Below, piece by piece: positions 34,565 to 46,000 of a stretch of 64,000 nt of DNA. Location: the NCBI RefSeq assembly GCF_963678635.1, contig NC_087070.1:40677831-40741830 (forward strand), written 5' to 3'. The stretch's first letter is position 1; each line of letters starts with the position of its first letter. Made by a program: the position numbers and the translations under genes. This stretch comes from Symsagittifera roscoffensis. Its lineage: Eukaryota > Xenacoelomorpha > Acoela > Convolutidae. The notes under the pieces were generated by a model. That model was not told where the DNA came from. It ran no database searches and worked only from the letters and a program-made list of their open reading frames with translations.

Positions 34565-35917
34565 CCAAATGTAACATTCACCTGGAAATACATACCGACG
34601 GAAAAAAAGCTGATTTCTAAAACGACTGGCTACAGACTGGGCACAGCTTCACATGCTTTTTACCGTCTCTGCCAAAGCCAGTTCAAGGTGTGGTCCATTA
34701 ACATTGGGTTGAGAAAATCATTACTATTTGAGGTTATCGGCCAAACCGCGCAAAATAACTTAGTGTTATTAAAAACAGTGAGCTCATGGCTAGGTCTCAG
34801 AACCCCCAGACCACGAGGTCACTCCTAAAAACAGGCGTACTACTTTATCATCACCTTACTAGTGTTTTTTTTTTCAAAAGATAAAATCATCATATTCATT
34901 GAAGATGGATCAACTCTCTACCTCAACTCCTAGCTTCTCATACTCTGAAAAACAATTTTTTATTAAATTAATCAACTCGGGACTTTCCTGTAAGTGACAT
35001 TCAACCAGAAAGACGCCAAAATGCATGGCAACATCGAAATGTTATAGGAGCATCCGAGTGTGAAAGTTGGCACTTTCAATGAATGAACAGAGCTAATCGT
35101 GCAATTTGAAGAATTAGGAAGAGTCAATTTGAATTGACGAATTAATTTTTAAAGTTTTTTTGAAAATAAATACACGTCACGACCTTGAACTTTTGCGAAC
35201 ACTGAAAACCGCAAAAACCAGAACAGACAAATTTTTGCTAGAAAACAGCAACATTGACTCTCGAAAGTGAAGAAAAGATGAATCATATTGAGATTACAGT
35301 AAAGGCTATCCGAATTGTAACGATTGTAGCTGTACAATTGTTACCGAACAATTCCCGAGAATTCAGAAGGGTATCGGGAGGATTTTACCACCCTTCCAGA
35401 AGGACGAAAAGACCGCTCTTCGTCCGGATTTAAGAATCCGGAGGGTCTCCGGAAGAAAATTGACCTTTATTTTAGCAAATTTTAGCTTCCGGATATGTCC
35501 TGAAATGAAATAAATAACATCAAAACTCGTTTTCAGATAATGAGAAGCTAGGAGTTGAAGTAAAGGGTTGATCCGTCTCCGATGCATATGATGATTTTTA
35601 TCTACTGTACAAAAACAAAAGTAATACAATAAATAAGTAGTAGCCCTGTTTTTAGGAGTGACCTCGTGATACTGAGACCCAGCCATGAGCTCACTATTTT
35701 GCATGCAACTAAGTTAATCTGCGAGTTCTGGCCGATAGCCCCAAAACAGTAATGATTTTGTCGACCCGATGTTAGAGGACCACACATAGAACTGATTTTG
35801 GTATAGACGGTCGTGATGCTGTGATTATGAGGCTGTGATTATACGCTGGCCAGTCGTTTCATAACCTAGCTTCATTTTCCGTCGATATGTACTTCCGGGC
35901 GAATTTTACATATATGT
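34565..35917. repeat. Foldback with arms of about 370-400 bp
   Basis: The left arm (34,565-34,940) and right arm (about 35,520-35,917) are inverted copies. Markers are AAACGACTGGC / GCCAGTCGTTT, GTGAGCTCATGGCTAGGTCT / CCCAGCCATGAGCTCAC, and CCTAGCTTCTCAT / ATGAGAAGCTAGG. The arms are related to neither the early nor the late gypsy LTR over their whole length, so they may be LTRs of another family. The 580-bp middle is AT-rich and includes short hairpins (ATTTAAGAATCCGGAG). Confidence 0.65.
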
Positions 35918-36320
35918 TTTTATGGCGCTCCTGGGTGGTCTTCTTTTAACATCAGGATCAGCAGATCCATTAACGAGCACTGCGCGCCATGCGAATGCTC
36001 CAAATAAGGCCCACAGTACAGGGCCGGAAGTGTTGTTCGAAACGCGGAAGCTTTCCAGAATCCCATATTTAGTTTTTTAACCTTGTTAAGACCGAAAATT
36101 CACGTATCGTGAAGTGTGGGGTATTCGCGGTACCGTTGTTCCCTGAGCGGTATATGACCAAAAACACTTAAAGAAAGATAGACAAGAAACCAAACAAAAA
36201 GTAGTATAGTACCCAAGAAAAAACCAAAAACATAAAAAAGAATCGGAAAAACCAAAATCCATAAAAACAATAAAATCAGTAGAAATCATCCCCCCAGAAG
36301 AGATGTGATCCGACTCTCCC
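35918..36320 (+). repeat. Diverged gypsy leader relic
   Basis: It is similar to the leader of the gypsy copies: ATGGCGCTCCTGGGTGGT matches the primer-site region, and AAACCAAAATCCATAAAAAC matches the A-rich tract at about 3,075-3,125. No ORF was seen. Confidence 0.5.
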
Positions 36321-38550
36321 GTTGGTCGTTGTTAGATATATTGTTAATACAGGCATTTATATCAAATAGGATTTTTACGATCAAAATTTTGGCCCCTTTC
36401 TAATGCCTGTACTGTAGTGTTGTTTGAGCATTTCAGAACGTAAATGCTAATTTGCGCTCAATCTGGAAGGGTCTTCGGAAAACAGCGGAAGACTGATCTG
36501 GCAAGCAAAGCAAAGTGCAGCAGTTACGGTCTCAAGGACAACAAAAAACGACTGTTGGGTATCGTTAACAAGTTTTGTATCACTTTTGGTATAGAATTTA
36601 AGATAACTTTGGGGGGCTCGACATGGACTGCACTGTAGTGACCCTCCACCGAGTTGCGAATTATCGAGTTAAGCACCTTTTTTCGGATATTGAACAAACC
36701 CGGAGGGGTATAATTTTTTAAATATCACTATTTGTATTGCCAGTATTAATACTCCTGTATCAATTTTTATTGAAAAACATAGCAAACAGACCGGTTTTTA
36801 GGGTCAAAAAAGTGATATTTTGATCCACCCACAAAATGCGATTTTTGAGATATCGATATTTTTTGAAACGGAAAAAAGCGCTAAATTAGTGAGTTACATA
36901 GTAAAGACACTAAAATAACTAGTGGAACCGGTTAAAATTAGTTCGGACGTGGTTGGAACTAATTGGGTGCCAAAGTCAGAAACTTCGTGATTTTTATGGA
37001 ACGAAACGCTACAAAATAAGAAAATTTTTCAAAAATTTTGATACAGGGCGAAAAAAAATTGTTTTTTCGGACAACATACGCTATTGAATCGACAGGTTTT
37101 AAAACCCGTTTGCTTTGCCAATAACCTTCCTGGTCCCGGTGAAATCCAACTTAGCGTGTTTGTTTTAGTGGATTCATCAATCTGGAGGAAAAGTGTTTTC
37201 CGTGATCGATCAATTTATCGAGAGCATTGAATCATGCTCTCATAAACGAGAAATGAGTCTTCAACCACCACAAACTCACTCATAAGCCCAAATCAAATTC
37301 CTACGGGTTAGATCAGGAAAAGAAAACAGGATTTAAAAACGCATGGAGTGAAGATGGAATAGGATTGGAATGGAAAATTGTAGTAAATAAGACTTGCAAG
37401 AACAATTATCTTCACAAAACAAAATTTTTTGAACTCATTAAAAATTAGATATTCAAATCTAAAATTTTTCTCAGTAGAGAAGCACAACAAAAGATGTATT
37501 TTGCGGATGTGCAGACAAAAAATCAACGTCTTGGGTAAAATTTTGAAGAAGATATTCGAGCTGTTGGGCTAGCAAAGCGAAGGTCATGAGAGGAACATCT
37601 CGGGCAGGCACAACCTCCCAAATTAGGGCAGCGAGAAAAAAAGTTTTCACGACCAGTGATCACACGATCCATCAGACACCCGATGAGATCCAGTTCAGAC
37701 TTTTATCCTCACCCACTTTTCAAAGTTTTAGTCGTCATGTTACCCACGATCCTAAAATTACACTATTTCATGTTCAGCTTTTGTTTCTAAATTAAAAAAC
37801 GACCAGATATCCAAAAACAAACATCAAATACTCAACATCCACAAATGCTTAGACATTGCAGACATTGCTACCCGAAAAGCGCAAAACAAAAAGGAGGCCT
37901 GGTGTAGTAGCAAAGACTTTCGAAACGCTTTTACCCAACTAAATTTTTGTACAAAAAACAGTATACAGTGAAATTTGAGTATAATCGTTGTTGACATAAA
38001 TGTGAAATCAAATTGTTTAATAATATTTTATGGAAAGCAAGACATTGCAAACAAGTTTCAATGGACTTACTTTCAGATAAGTAAATCGCCGACATTTTAT
38101 TCGACTCGAAGTCAATCTCGACGAATAAAAAGCGATTGTTGTAATTGTTTTAAAAACTTTGGACATGGTGCTAAATTATGCGCGTTTTTCTAAAAAAAGA
38201 AAACAGTATAGCTTGGATTCAAAATTTTGGAAAGGTTATTTCACCCATTAATCAATGGAATCAACGTAATACAAAAATCACAAACATCACGGACAAAGGC
38301 AATTTGCTTCAAAGTTTTTAAACAACCATTGATCGAAGTGCTTGGTACTTGAAATTCGAATTAAAACTATTCAGAGTGGTCACTCGGGCTTCTGATTGGG
38401 CTTCGTAGTTACCTGCGCGGATCGGAATTTGCATTAATAACAAATCAACTAACCTGTCAACCAACCCCAAGAATAAGACTATGTGTAGCTGTTTGACCCG
38501 CAGGCTTAACAGATTACTTCAAACTTCACATTTACCCGGCAACCCGAGTC
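36321..38550. other. AT-rich intergenic DNA
   Basis: No gene is supported. Only short chance ORFs occur on either strand. No tandem repeat stood out. Confidence 0.5.
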
Positions 38551-38935
38551 GAGTTTTTTCACCTAATTTGAAACAAGATTTGAGCGATTTGAGCGGTTCA
38601 TTTAGACGATAACGCTCAAAATCTTGCTTCAAAATGAGCGGTTTGAGCGGTTTTTGAACGGTTTATCTAAAAAAAAACGCTCAAAAACCGCGCAAGATTT
38701 GAACGGTTTTGAGCGGATTATCCAAAAAATCGCTCAAAAACCGTTCAAATCTTGCGCAGTTTTTTAGATAAACCGCTCAAAACCGTTCAAATCTGGCGCG
38801 GTTTTTGAGCGGTTTTTTTTTAGATAAACCGCTCAAACCGCTCATTTTGAAGCAAGGTTTTGAGCGTAATTGTCTAAAAAAACCGCTCAAACCGCTCAAA
38901 TCTTGTTTCAAACTAGGTGAAAATTCTCAACTGGA
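38551..38935. repeat. Long hairpin built from GAGCGGTTT-type repeats
   Basis: A near-perfect inverted repeat of about 385 bp. Its ends are TTTTTTCACCTAATTTGAAA on the left and its complement (TTTCAAACTAGGTGAAAA) on the right, with the turn near 38,742. The arms are filled with variants of GAGCGGTTTTTGA and CGCTCAAAAACCG. A foldback or MITE-type origin is likely. No coding sequence was seen. Confidence 0.85.
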
Positions 38936-40379
38936 GTCTACTTTAAAGACTGAAATTTACTGACTTTTTATCTAAATTGTCATACGGAAAAGCTTTATCC
39001 CCGTGCAATTCGACGACAAAATTATAGTGGCTTCAGTCAAAAAATTGAAATTTTATCAAATAATTTATTTAAGCTATTGTGAATAGCAACTTTGTAAAAA
39101 GTCCATCGGTAACTTGAATTTTATTTGCAATTTTTTTTTCAATTTTATTGATCAAGAGCCTTATAAAAATTTATAGTGCAATTTTGTATGGGAACTTAAT
39201 GCTGCAGTGTTGATTTTTATATTGCGGTCACCAAAAGTTTGCTACACAATCCAAATCCGAACCGATTCATGTCCATCAAAATTATTTCCAGTAGATACTT
39301 TTCGTTTTAAATACAAATAATTTCGATAGCTTTTATACTTTGACATCCAAAGAACATATACAAAAAAATAGTTTTTGAATAGTTTTTTTTACATTAACAA
39401 CCGAAGAATTTTCTCTGGAAAATTACAAGTTAGCCTCAATATCTTGATTTCGTTTCCCACTACAACTGAAAACTCACTAATGAACCCAATCAGCGGAAAA
39501 CGTCATTGCGCGAAACTTCTCGAGCAATGACGTTACTTGGCTCTTTTAGCTCCGCCTGAATTCCAGAAAACCATTGCTCGAGAAAATAACTTCTAATCTT
39601 GACGAGAAAAGACAAAAATTATGGCGGTCATAATTTGGCGACCATTGCACATTCATGGGCTGTTATAACAAACTTTGCTTTTTGCCACAAATTTACATGC
39701 AAGGATTGACCTTCTTTTTCTGAGCACAGTATTGTAGCATCGGTTGCAATCAGAGGGGTTTTCAATCAATTCTTCACATTATCCATCCGGAATAAGATTT
39801 TTGACCAAATATATTTGGTGGCCATACATTCAATGGGAGTTGATCCATCATGGCCAATCAAGCTCACAGTGTGTACAGGCTGTTAGGAATCTTAAAAATT
39901 GTATTGACTTTTTACCAATTTTCTTTCGCAAAAAAAATGTAAACATTACCCTTATTTCCAGTTATAAATTTCTCACAAAATTTTTGTCATTTTAAGTGTT
40001 TTCTTAGAAAAATTCAAAAAGACCGCGGGTCATGCTTTTTATCTTCAAGATTTAGTCAGAATACCAACTTAGAGTGAATATGCTGTAATATTGGAGATCA
40101 ATTATCAAATTGATTTGTAAAAAGACTTGCATATACGCTAAAAACCAAAACTTTTATATCTCTGCTTGAGAGAAAACAATTCAGTTCTTGAGATTTTGAA
40201 AACAACCGCAAAACGCCGAGCTCAAAAATGGAAAACTCGCCCGGAAAACAGTTGCTTGGAAAATAAACTACTCTGCCATTAGGATTGGGGTTCAAGAGAA
40301 AACTTCGATTTAGGGCATGTCAACGGCTGAACCTTGACAATCTCCAACCATTTAAGACAACAGGTAAAATAAGTTTATA
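38936..40379. other. AT-rich intergenic DNA
   Basis: No gene, repeat array or RNA gene could be supported in this stretch. Confidence 0.5.
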
Positions 40380-40560
40380 CGATTTAAGTTATGCTATTGT
40401 AAGCTTTTAAGCAATTAAAATAAGACTACTCGCTCGCTTTATTCGCTCGAAATAATACGAAAGACTTGATTTTGCGTTGCAAACAAAAAAAATAAATACA
40501 AAGTTCCTCCCCATTTTCCCATTTTCAATGGTCGGCACAAAAACCAAATACCGATTGGAC
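40380..40560 (+). repeat. AT-rich dispersed repeat, copy 2
   Basis: GCTATTGTAAGCTTTTAAGC, CGCTCGAAATAATACG and AAAGTTCCTCCCCATTTTCC match the family at 44,755, 46,740 and 50,588, with a shorter middle. Confidence 0.6.
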
Positions 40561-40589
40561 GTGCAATTCCAATCGGCTCTCTTCCCAAA

Positions 40590-41190
40590 CCATGCCAAGC
40601 AAAATTTTTCACTATCACTCCATTCAACGACTTTGTGAAGATCACGTAAAATCACGTCGTTCCATCCATCAATCGTCTAACTCTGATATAAAAGTTACAG
40701 GACTCAAACCGTCACAGGTCCCGGAGGTCATTGTTCTAGAAAACCCTTCTGTCACCAATACTAACTCCGGGACTGAACTCTTAAGATAATTGGGCGCATC
40801 AAAGGAACCTAACACGAGATGTAAGCTTCCCCTGAGAAAACCATTTACAGTGGAGGCCACTCAAAAAAAGTTCAGCCGACCCCAATAAAATGTGAAAACT
40901 CCATGTTTTTACAGAGAAAAAAGATTCAAAAACAAAGTTTCCAACAACAAAACGGGGAGCCCAACGGTCATTTATCTAATACACAGCCCGACAAAAATTT
41001 CTTTCTGGCTCAGTTGCCATTCCCAGTCTCCGTTGGACTTCCGTACTCCAATTACACTAGAGAACCCGCCAATAACACAAGTGTCATTCGGAAGCCCTAT
41101 GTCACCCGTGCGTTAAATTCCAGAAAAATCACCAATACCGAAACAGACACACGATACTCCAATAAAGCAAGACCCGACGAATAATCAATT
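40590..41190 (+). other. Ser/Thr/Pro-rich open stretch, not supported as a gene
   Basis: Several overlapping ORFs of 65-93 codons occur with composition slightly richer in C than the surroundings. Phrases such as LENPSVTNTNSG and TLENPPITQVS are loosely similar to each other, suggesting an old internal duplication. No family, start context or splice pattern is convincing. Confidence 0.2.
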
Positions 41191-41756
41191 TGAAAAATTA
41201 GAAGACAACGGAAAAAGCAATGTTTTGTATGTCGTAGAAACTGAGGCCATGGAAAATTTAGACTAAGTCCTCAATTTTTTTTCATAATTGATTTTTTCTC
41301 TTAAAACCCTCTGTTTATTTCAACCTTTCTTCTAAGTTCGAAACTTTTCTTTAGTGATAGAAAATTACCCCATTTTGTAAATTGTGTAACACTAATTTTA
41401 CGTAGGTGGTCAGAAATTACATAGGAATTTGCTCATAGGTACTTTAATTCATCACCCTGTACGTATTTCATCAATGTATATAGTCATAAATTTCAGGATA
41501 CGATCATGTCTACTCTGGACATAAATCTCGTAAGATTTTGTGTAGTTTGTGACTTGTTTGTTTCCACGTTGAACATGGAAATATTTGTGTGTGATCATCT
41601 ACCCACATATAATACGTCAACGTTTTTCCCGTTAAGGAAGTTTGTGATTTGTGTTGCAATTATTTTCATTTTTATGTGACATCTGGTATTGATTAGATAC
41701 CAGTCAGAAAATTTCTGAGCTTTGATGGCAGGTCCGCGGCTCAAGATTGTATTTTT
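41191..41756. other. AT-rich intergenic DNA
   Basis: Nothing was recognised beyond AT-rich sequence. Confidence 0.5.
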
Positions 41757-42020
41757 ATGGTTAGAGCGTGTGGATCAAGATTTAGCATTTTCAGATTCTT
41801 AAGACCACAATATGGTATAATCAGATCATGTGAACCAGAAAATGCTGTGATCAGACCGCGTGGACTGCGGAAATCCACTTTAGACCGTGTGGGCAAAGGA
41901 ACTGGGTTTCAGATTGTGTTAACGAAAAAAAATCCGGATTCAGACCGTGTGGACCACAGAATTTCGGAACAAGACCATGTCACCCTGTGGATCATTTCAT
42001 CTTGTTTCAAACCAAAGAGT
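41757..42020 (+). repeat. Degenerate tandem repeat, CAGACCGTGTGGACC type
   Basis: About seven to nine spaced and diverged copies of TCAGACCGTGTGGACCA-like units, about 25-35 bases each. They create the chance ORF 41,757-42,065. Confidence 0.6.
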
Positions 42021-42209
42021 CCGATAAAAACTCGTGTACACAAAAAACGCCTGTTCGGACTATGAGAACAGTAAAACTGCGAGGAAGTCAAAACCTGGTT
42101 TCAAAATTATGAAATAACAAATTCTGGGTTCAGACTGCGGAAACAAAAAAAATTGACTGTAGATTTCAGAAGTTTCTATTCTGTTTGTATGTGAGCTTTT
42201 TTTATAAAC

Positions 42210-42302
42210 ATGTATATTCAGACTTGGCAGGTTTATGTTCAGACTTTGTAGACTTAAGTTCAGACTTTGCAGACTTATGTTTGGACTTTGCAGACTTTGA
42301 CT
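42210..42302 (+). repeat. Short tandem repeat, unit about 24 bases
   Basis: About four units of TTCAGACTTTGCAGACTTA and variants. Confidence 0.75.
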
Positions 42303-43069
42303 TGCGTTGCCATTATGCATTTTCGGTCCCAACGCAGATCGATTCAGACTTATAAAATCTGAACATAAAACCACGACATCAACCCGGGTTGTCCTCTCAC
42401 AGTTTGAAATATTTAACAGCAGACATTTTATTTCAAACTGGGAACTACGTTTTTTATCTTGTAACTTTATAACTGTACATGTGTACATACTTAGTTGAAG
42501 AATTAGAATAATTTATTAAGGAGGTCAGTTTAACATCAGTTTTGAAGTTTTTCTATTCGAGTTTGCTGTTTGTCACTTACTTGATTTGAAGAATCATAAA
42601 AACGAATTACGCATAACAACAATGATGACGTTTTCCACCAACTCATGAAGCCCATTATTTTATACTTGGCGCATGTTTACAAATTGAAAATTTTTCTCAA
42701 ACTGATTCAAATATCAATCTAACCAAAGTTCATCTGGTTCATAATGACAACATTTCAATTATGCGCATTAAGCTGCATGAGCCGAAAAAAAGCTGGACAA
42801 GCGCTTGCGTCAGAACTGTCTTAGTACGTTTCAGCTTTTTAAAATTAAATAACCAAGCTGGAATGCAAGACAAAGGCTTCAATGTTTATCATAACCAAAA
42901 AACTGGCTTAGTGCTGATTTAAAACTGATAAACTTCAGTCAAACCAGATATTGTATAAAATAACTAATAATACTATTGTAGAAACGAATATTTTTGACGA
43001 CAATTTGAGAGAGATAAAATATCAGTCTAAGATCAGACTAGACGCAGTTCAAGACATTTGGGACCAGCA
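42303..43069 (+). other. Upstream region of the BCCT gene
   Basis: AT-rich with no ORF of interest. The promoter and 5' UTR of the transporter should lie here. I see no convincing TATA element or motif that fixes the start site. Confidence 0.4.
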
Positions 43070-46000
43070 ATGGAAGGATACAGTTACAATCAGGTAAACT
43101 TTGGCTTAGATAAGATTTAACTTATTTTTTAGCTTTGAAATTTAAAAAGAAACTCAGTTTGAAATTTAAAAAGAAACTCAGTGTGTTTCTTCTCCCCCGT
43201 CCCCGTCCCTATCCAATTCTGAGAAGAAAGTTTAAAATTGAAGCAAACAATTATTGGCTAATTTGGCGCATTTTTGCAGCTTTTTTGACCAAAAATTTGT
43301 GTTTTTTCTCCCCCTCTCCCTCGAATCCCGTGTAAATTGGTGCCTAAGCCTATTTTAGCAATATTATAAGTCTCATTGACCAAAATTAGTTGTCTTGAAA
43401 AAGTACCAACGGAGGAGCCTTTTCTTGGTTAGAAAGTGTTCAGCTCTTCAATTAGCATTGCCGTACATGCCATGATTAAGAACGACATGTTTTTGGTAGT
43501 TTTTAAGGGTTGGCGATTTGATGCTTCACCCTTTGAAATGATAACGGGCCATGAACCAACATTGAACCTTCAAATGAGAGTAGGATAGGATACCTTCACA
43601 GCTAAAACGTCAATGCTCACCTAACCTAGTATATTTCAGGACCAAATATACAGCGTCAAACTGCCTTTGATTAAAACAGAGTTTAACCCAGTGGTTCTTT
43701 GCCTCTCAATTCTCTCAATTGCAGCGCTGGTTTGTTCATGCGTTCTACTCGACAATCTCGTGCCAGAGGAGTATTCGGACGCTCTGGAATGGGTTGCCGA
43801 AATATGGACCTGGTTCCATGTCAGCTCTCGCGATGTCATGATAATATTCATCGCCTATATCTTCTTCGGTCGATTTAAAAACGTTCGGCTAGCTGATAAC
43901 CAAGATGAAAAGCCAGAGTTTTCAACCATGACTATGTTTGCAATGGCGCTTGTCGCAGGGGTCAGTTCGCAGATGTTCTACTATGCGGTCAGTGACCCCA
44001 TATCTCACTATGACCCAAAAGATGGGTCGAATAGGTACTTGGCCGACCCCCATATTGCAGACAACACTCTAGCTCAGATGGCGATCAAGTTGACCTTTTT
44101 TCATTACGGTGAGAGAAAGTTATGGCCATTGGTTTCCATTTTTTTTAAATTTCCCATTGAGAACACTTTGCATTTTTATTGGTGCTCTGACTGATGTCTT
44201 CAACCAGATTAAAAACAAAATCAATCTTCAAGTCATTTTTTGTCGCAAAAAATTACCAGAAAAAATCCTCCTTATCTTGTTTTTTGATTATGAAGATCAC
44301 AAAATTCTGCGTCTCTTACTTTTAATTATTCCCCCTCCCCTCCCCTCCCCTCCCCACACAGTCAACTTTGCTCTTCACAGTGTATCTACTTTGTTGGAAG
44401 GGCTATTTGATGGAAAAAAAAACAAACCATTATTTTTTGTGATGCATTTCAGGTGTTCATGCTTGGGTTGTATTCTGTTTGTTCGGTCTCACTCTCTCCC
44501 TCCTCGCCCACAGAGAGGGTCTCCCTCTGACTCTCCGCTCCTGCTTCTACCCCCTGGTGGGTAAATCTGTTCACACCTGGCTGGGGGATGTTGTGGACAC
44601 TGTGGCTGTGGTCATTGTCTTCCTCAACTTTGTCTTCCAAGTTGTCTTCTCTGCTCGACACATGTACTCTGGACTGTATCTCATGGATCTTCTCACTGAC
44701 GAGCTTCCCCAGAACAAAGACTGGATTGAGGTAGTTCTTCGATTTCTAATCATAAAAATGATAGCCGGTTGCTGTGCAAGTTGCGCAGAATCTCCATCCG
44801 ATCATATTTTTGAAAAAAAAAACACATTTCAATTCAATGTCGTTTTTTTATGAGCGTGGTTTGATGAGATTAACTGAAAGCCTAAAATATAAGCAAATTC
44901 GACACTCTTCATGAACTTGGCAAGATGGACAACAGTTTAAAAAAATTTGAAAAACTTTGAAAATTTTTTTGCTCATTTTTTGCTTTTTTGAATGCGCTAA
45001 AGAACTTCGAACACTAATTTGATTAGGTTAAAATTAAACTTTCAGGTCTCGAATAGGCTTATCCTTCTTAAAAAAAAACAATTATGCGTCTGTTATGCGT
45101 CTTGCTCGAAATAAGACTGCAAAATCAAAAATTTCAAATCGGGTTGTCTCGATACTGAGAAGTTTTTTTTTGAAATTTGTAAAACTTATTCGAATCACAA
45201 ATAAAAGGGCTTCAAGATGATATATCATTCAACCTTGTCCGATTATTATTTGGGGTATCTGATTTTAGAAGGAAAACAAAAAAAAATTGAAAAAAAAATA
45301 AAAAAACACATCCGAATAAAAAGTTCCCCCCATTTTAAACGGAGGAAACAAAAAACTGTTTCCAGTATCCACTTTTTTTTTAGAAATAATCATCCTAACA
45401 GAACCCAGTCTTGGAGATTGTCATCAGCATGATTTTTTTAGTAACAATTTATTTTTGTCGATCATGCCTAATCCAAAAATTATCTACGCGATCGTGTAGT
45501 TCTCGAATCACACCACCCCTAAAAAGGACACTAATTAGACGGAAATTTAAAAAAGTTTTTTCTGTTTTTTATGAATATGGTCAGAACATTCTGTCGGAAC
45601 ATACTGTCGGAACCAGGCTTCATCAGATTTTTTAATGATATTGTTATTGTGCCTCTGTGTAATTATTACACTACATGCAGTTATCTGTTGATTTTTTCGG
45701 AACAAAGACTAAGTTTTCTGTTCTCATATTTCGGCAACGATTACGGATCGAGGTTTCACTTGAACTCTGGACCGCGATGGGATGATGGACTTGTGACGCA
45801 TTTTTTGAGTAAAAATGTCTTTAGTGAAAATATTTGAGTGGAAAATGAACTGAAGTCCAGTTTGACGGCTCTCACTGGACTGAATGTATTTACGAGTAAA
45901 GTTTCCAGTTTTTTGTTTTTGTTCTGCTCATATTTCAATGTTCATACTGTTTAGCTCTCAATAATTTGGACAGTCGTCGGATGTTCTGCCTTGATTTCGC

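Noticed and set aside
38144-38193. Zinc-knuckle-like CCNCFKNFGHGAKLC in a 72-codon ORF
   Set aside because: Spacing does not fit CX2CX4HX4C, the surroundings are AT-rich and no other gag part is near.
40590-41190. A host gene of 65-93 codon ORFs
   Set aside because: No conserved motif, no splice pattern joining them and no convincing start. Kept only as a low-confidence note.
44109-44564. 151-codon ORF over BCCT intron 2
   Set aside because: It covers an intron with a pyrimidine-rich tail. The splice-joined frame of the transporter explains the flanks.
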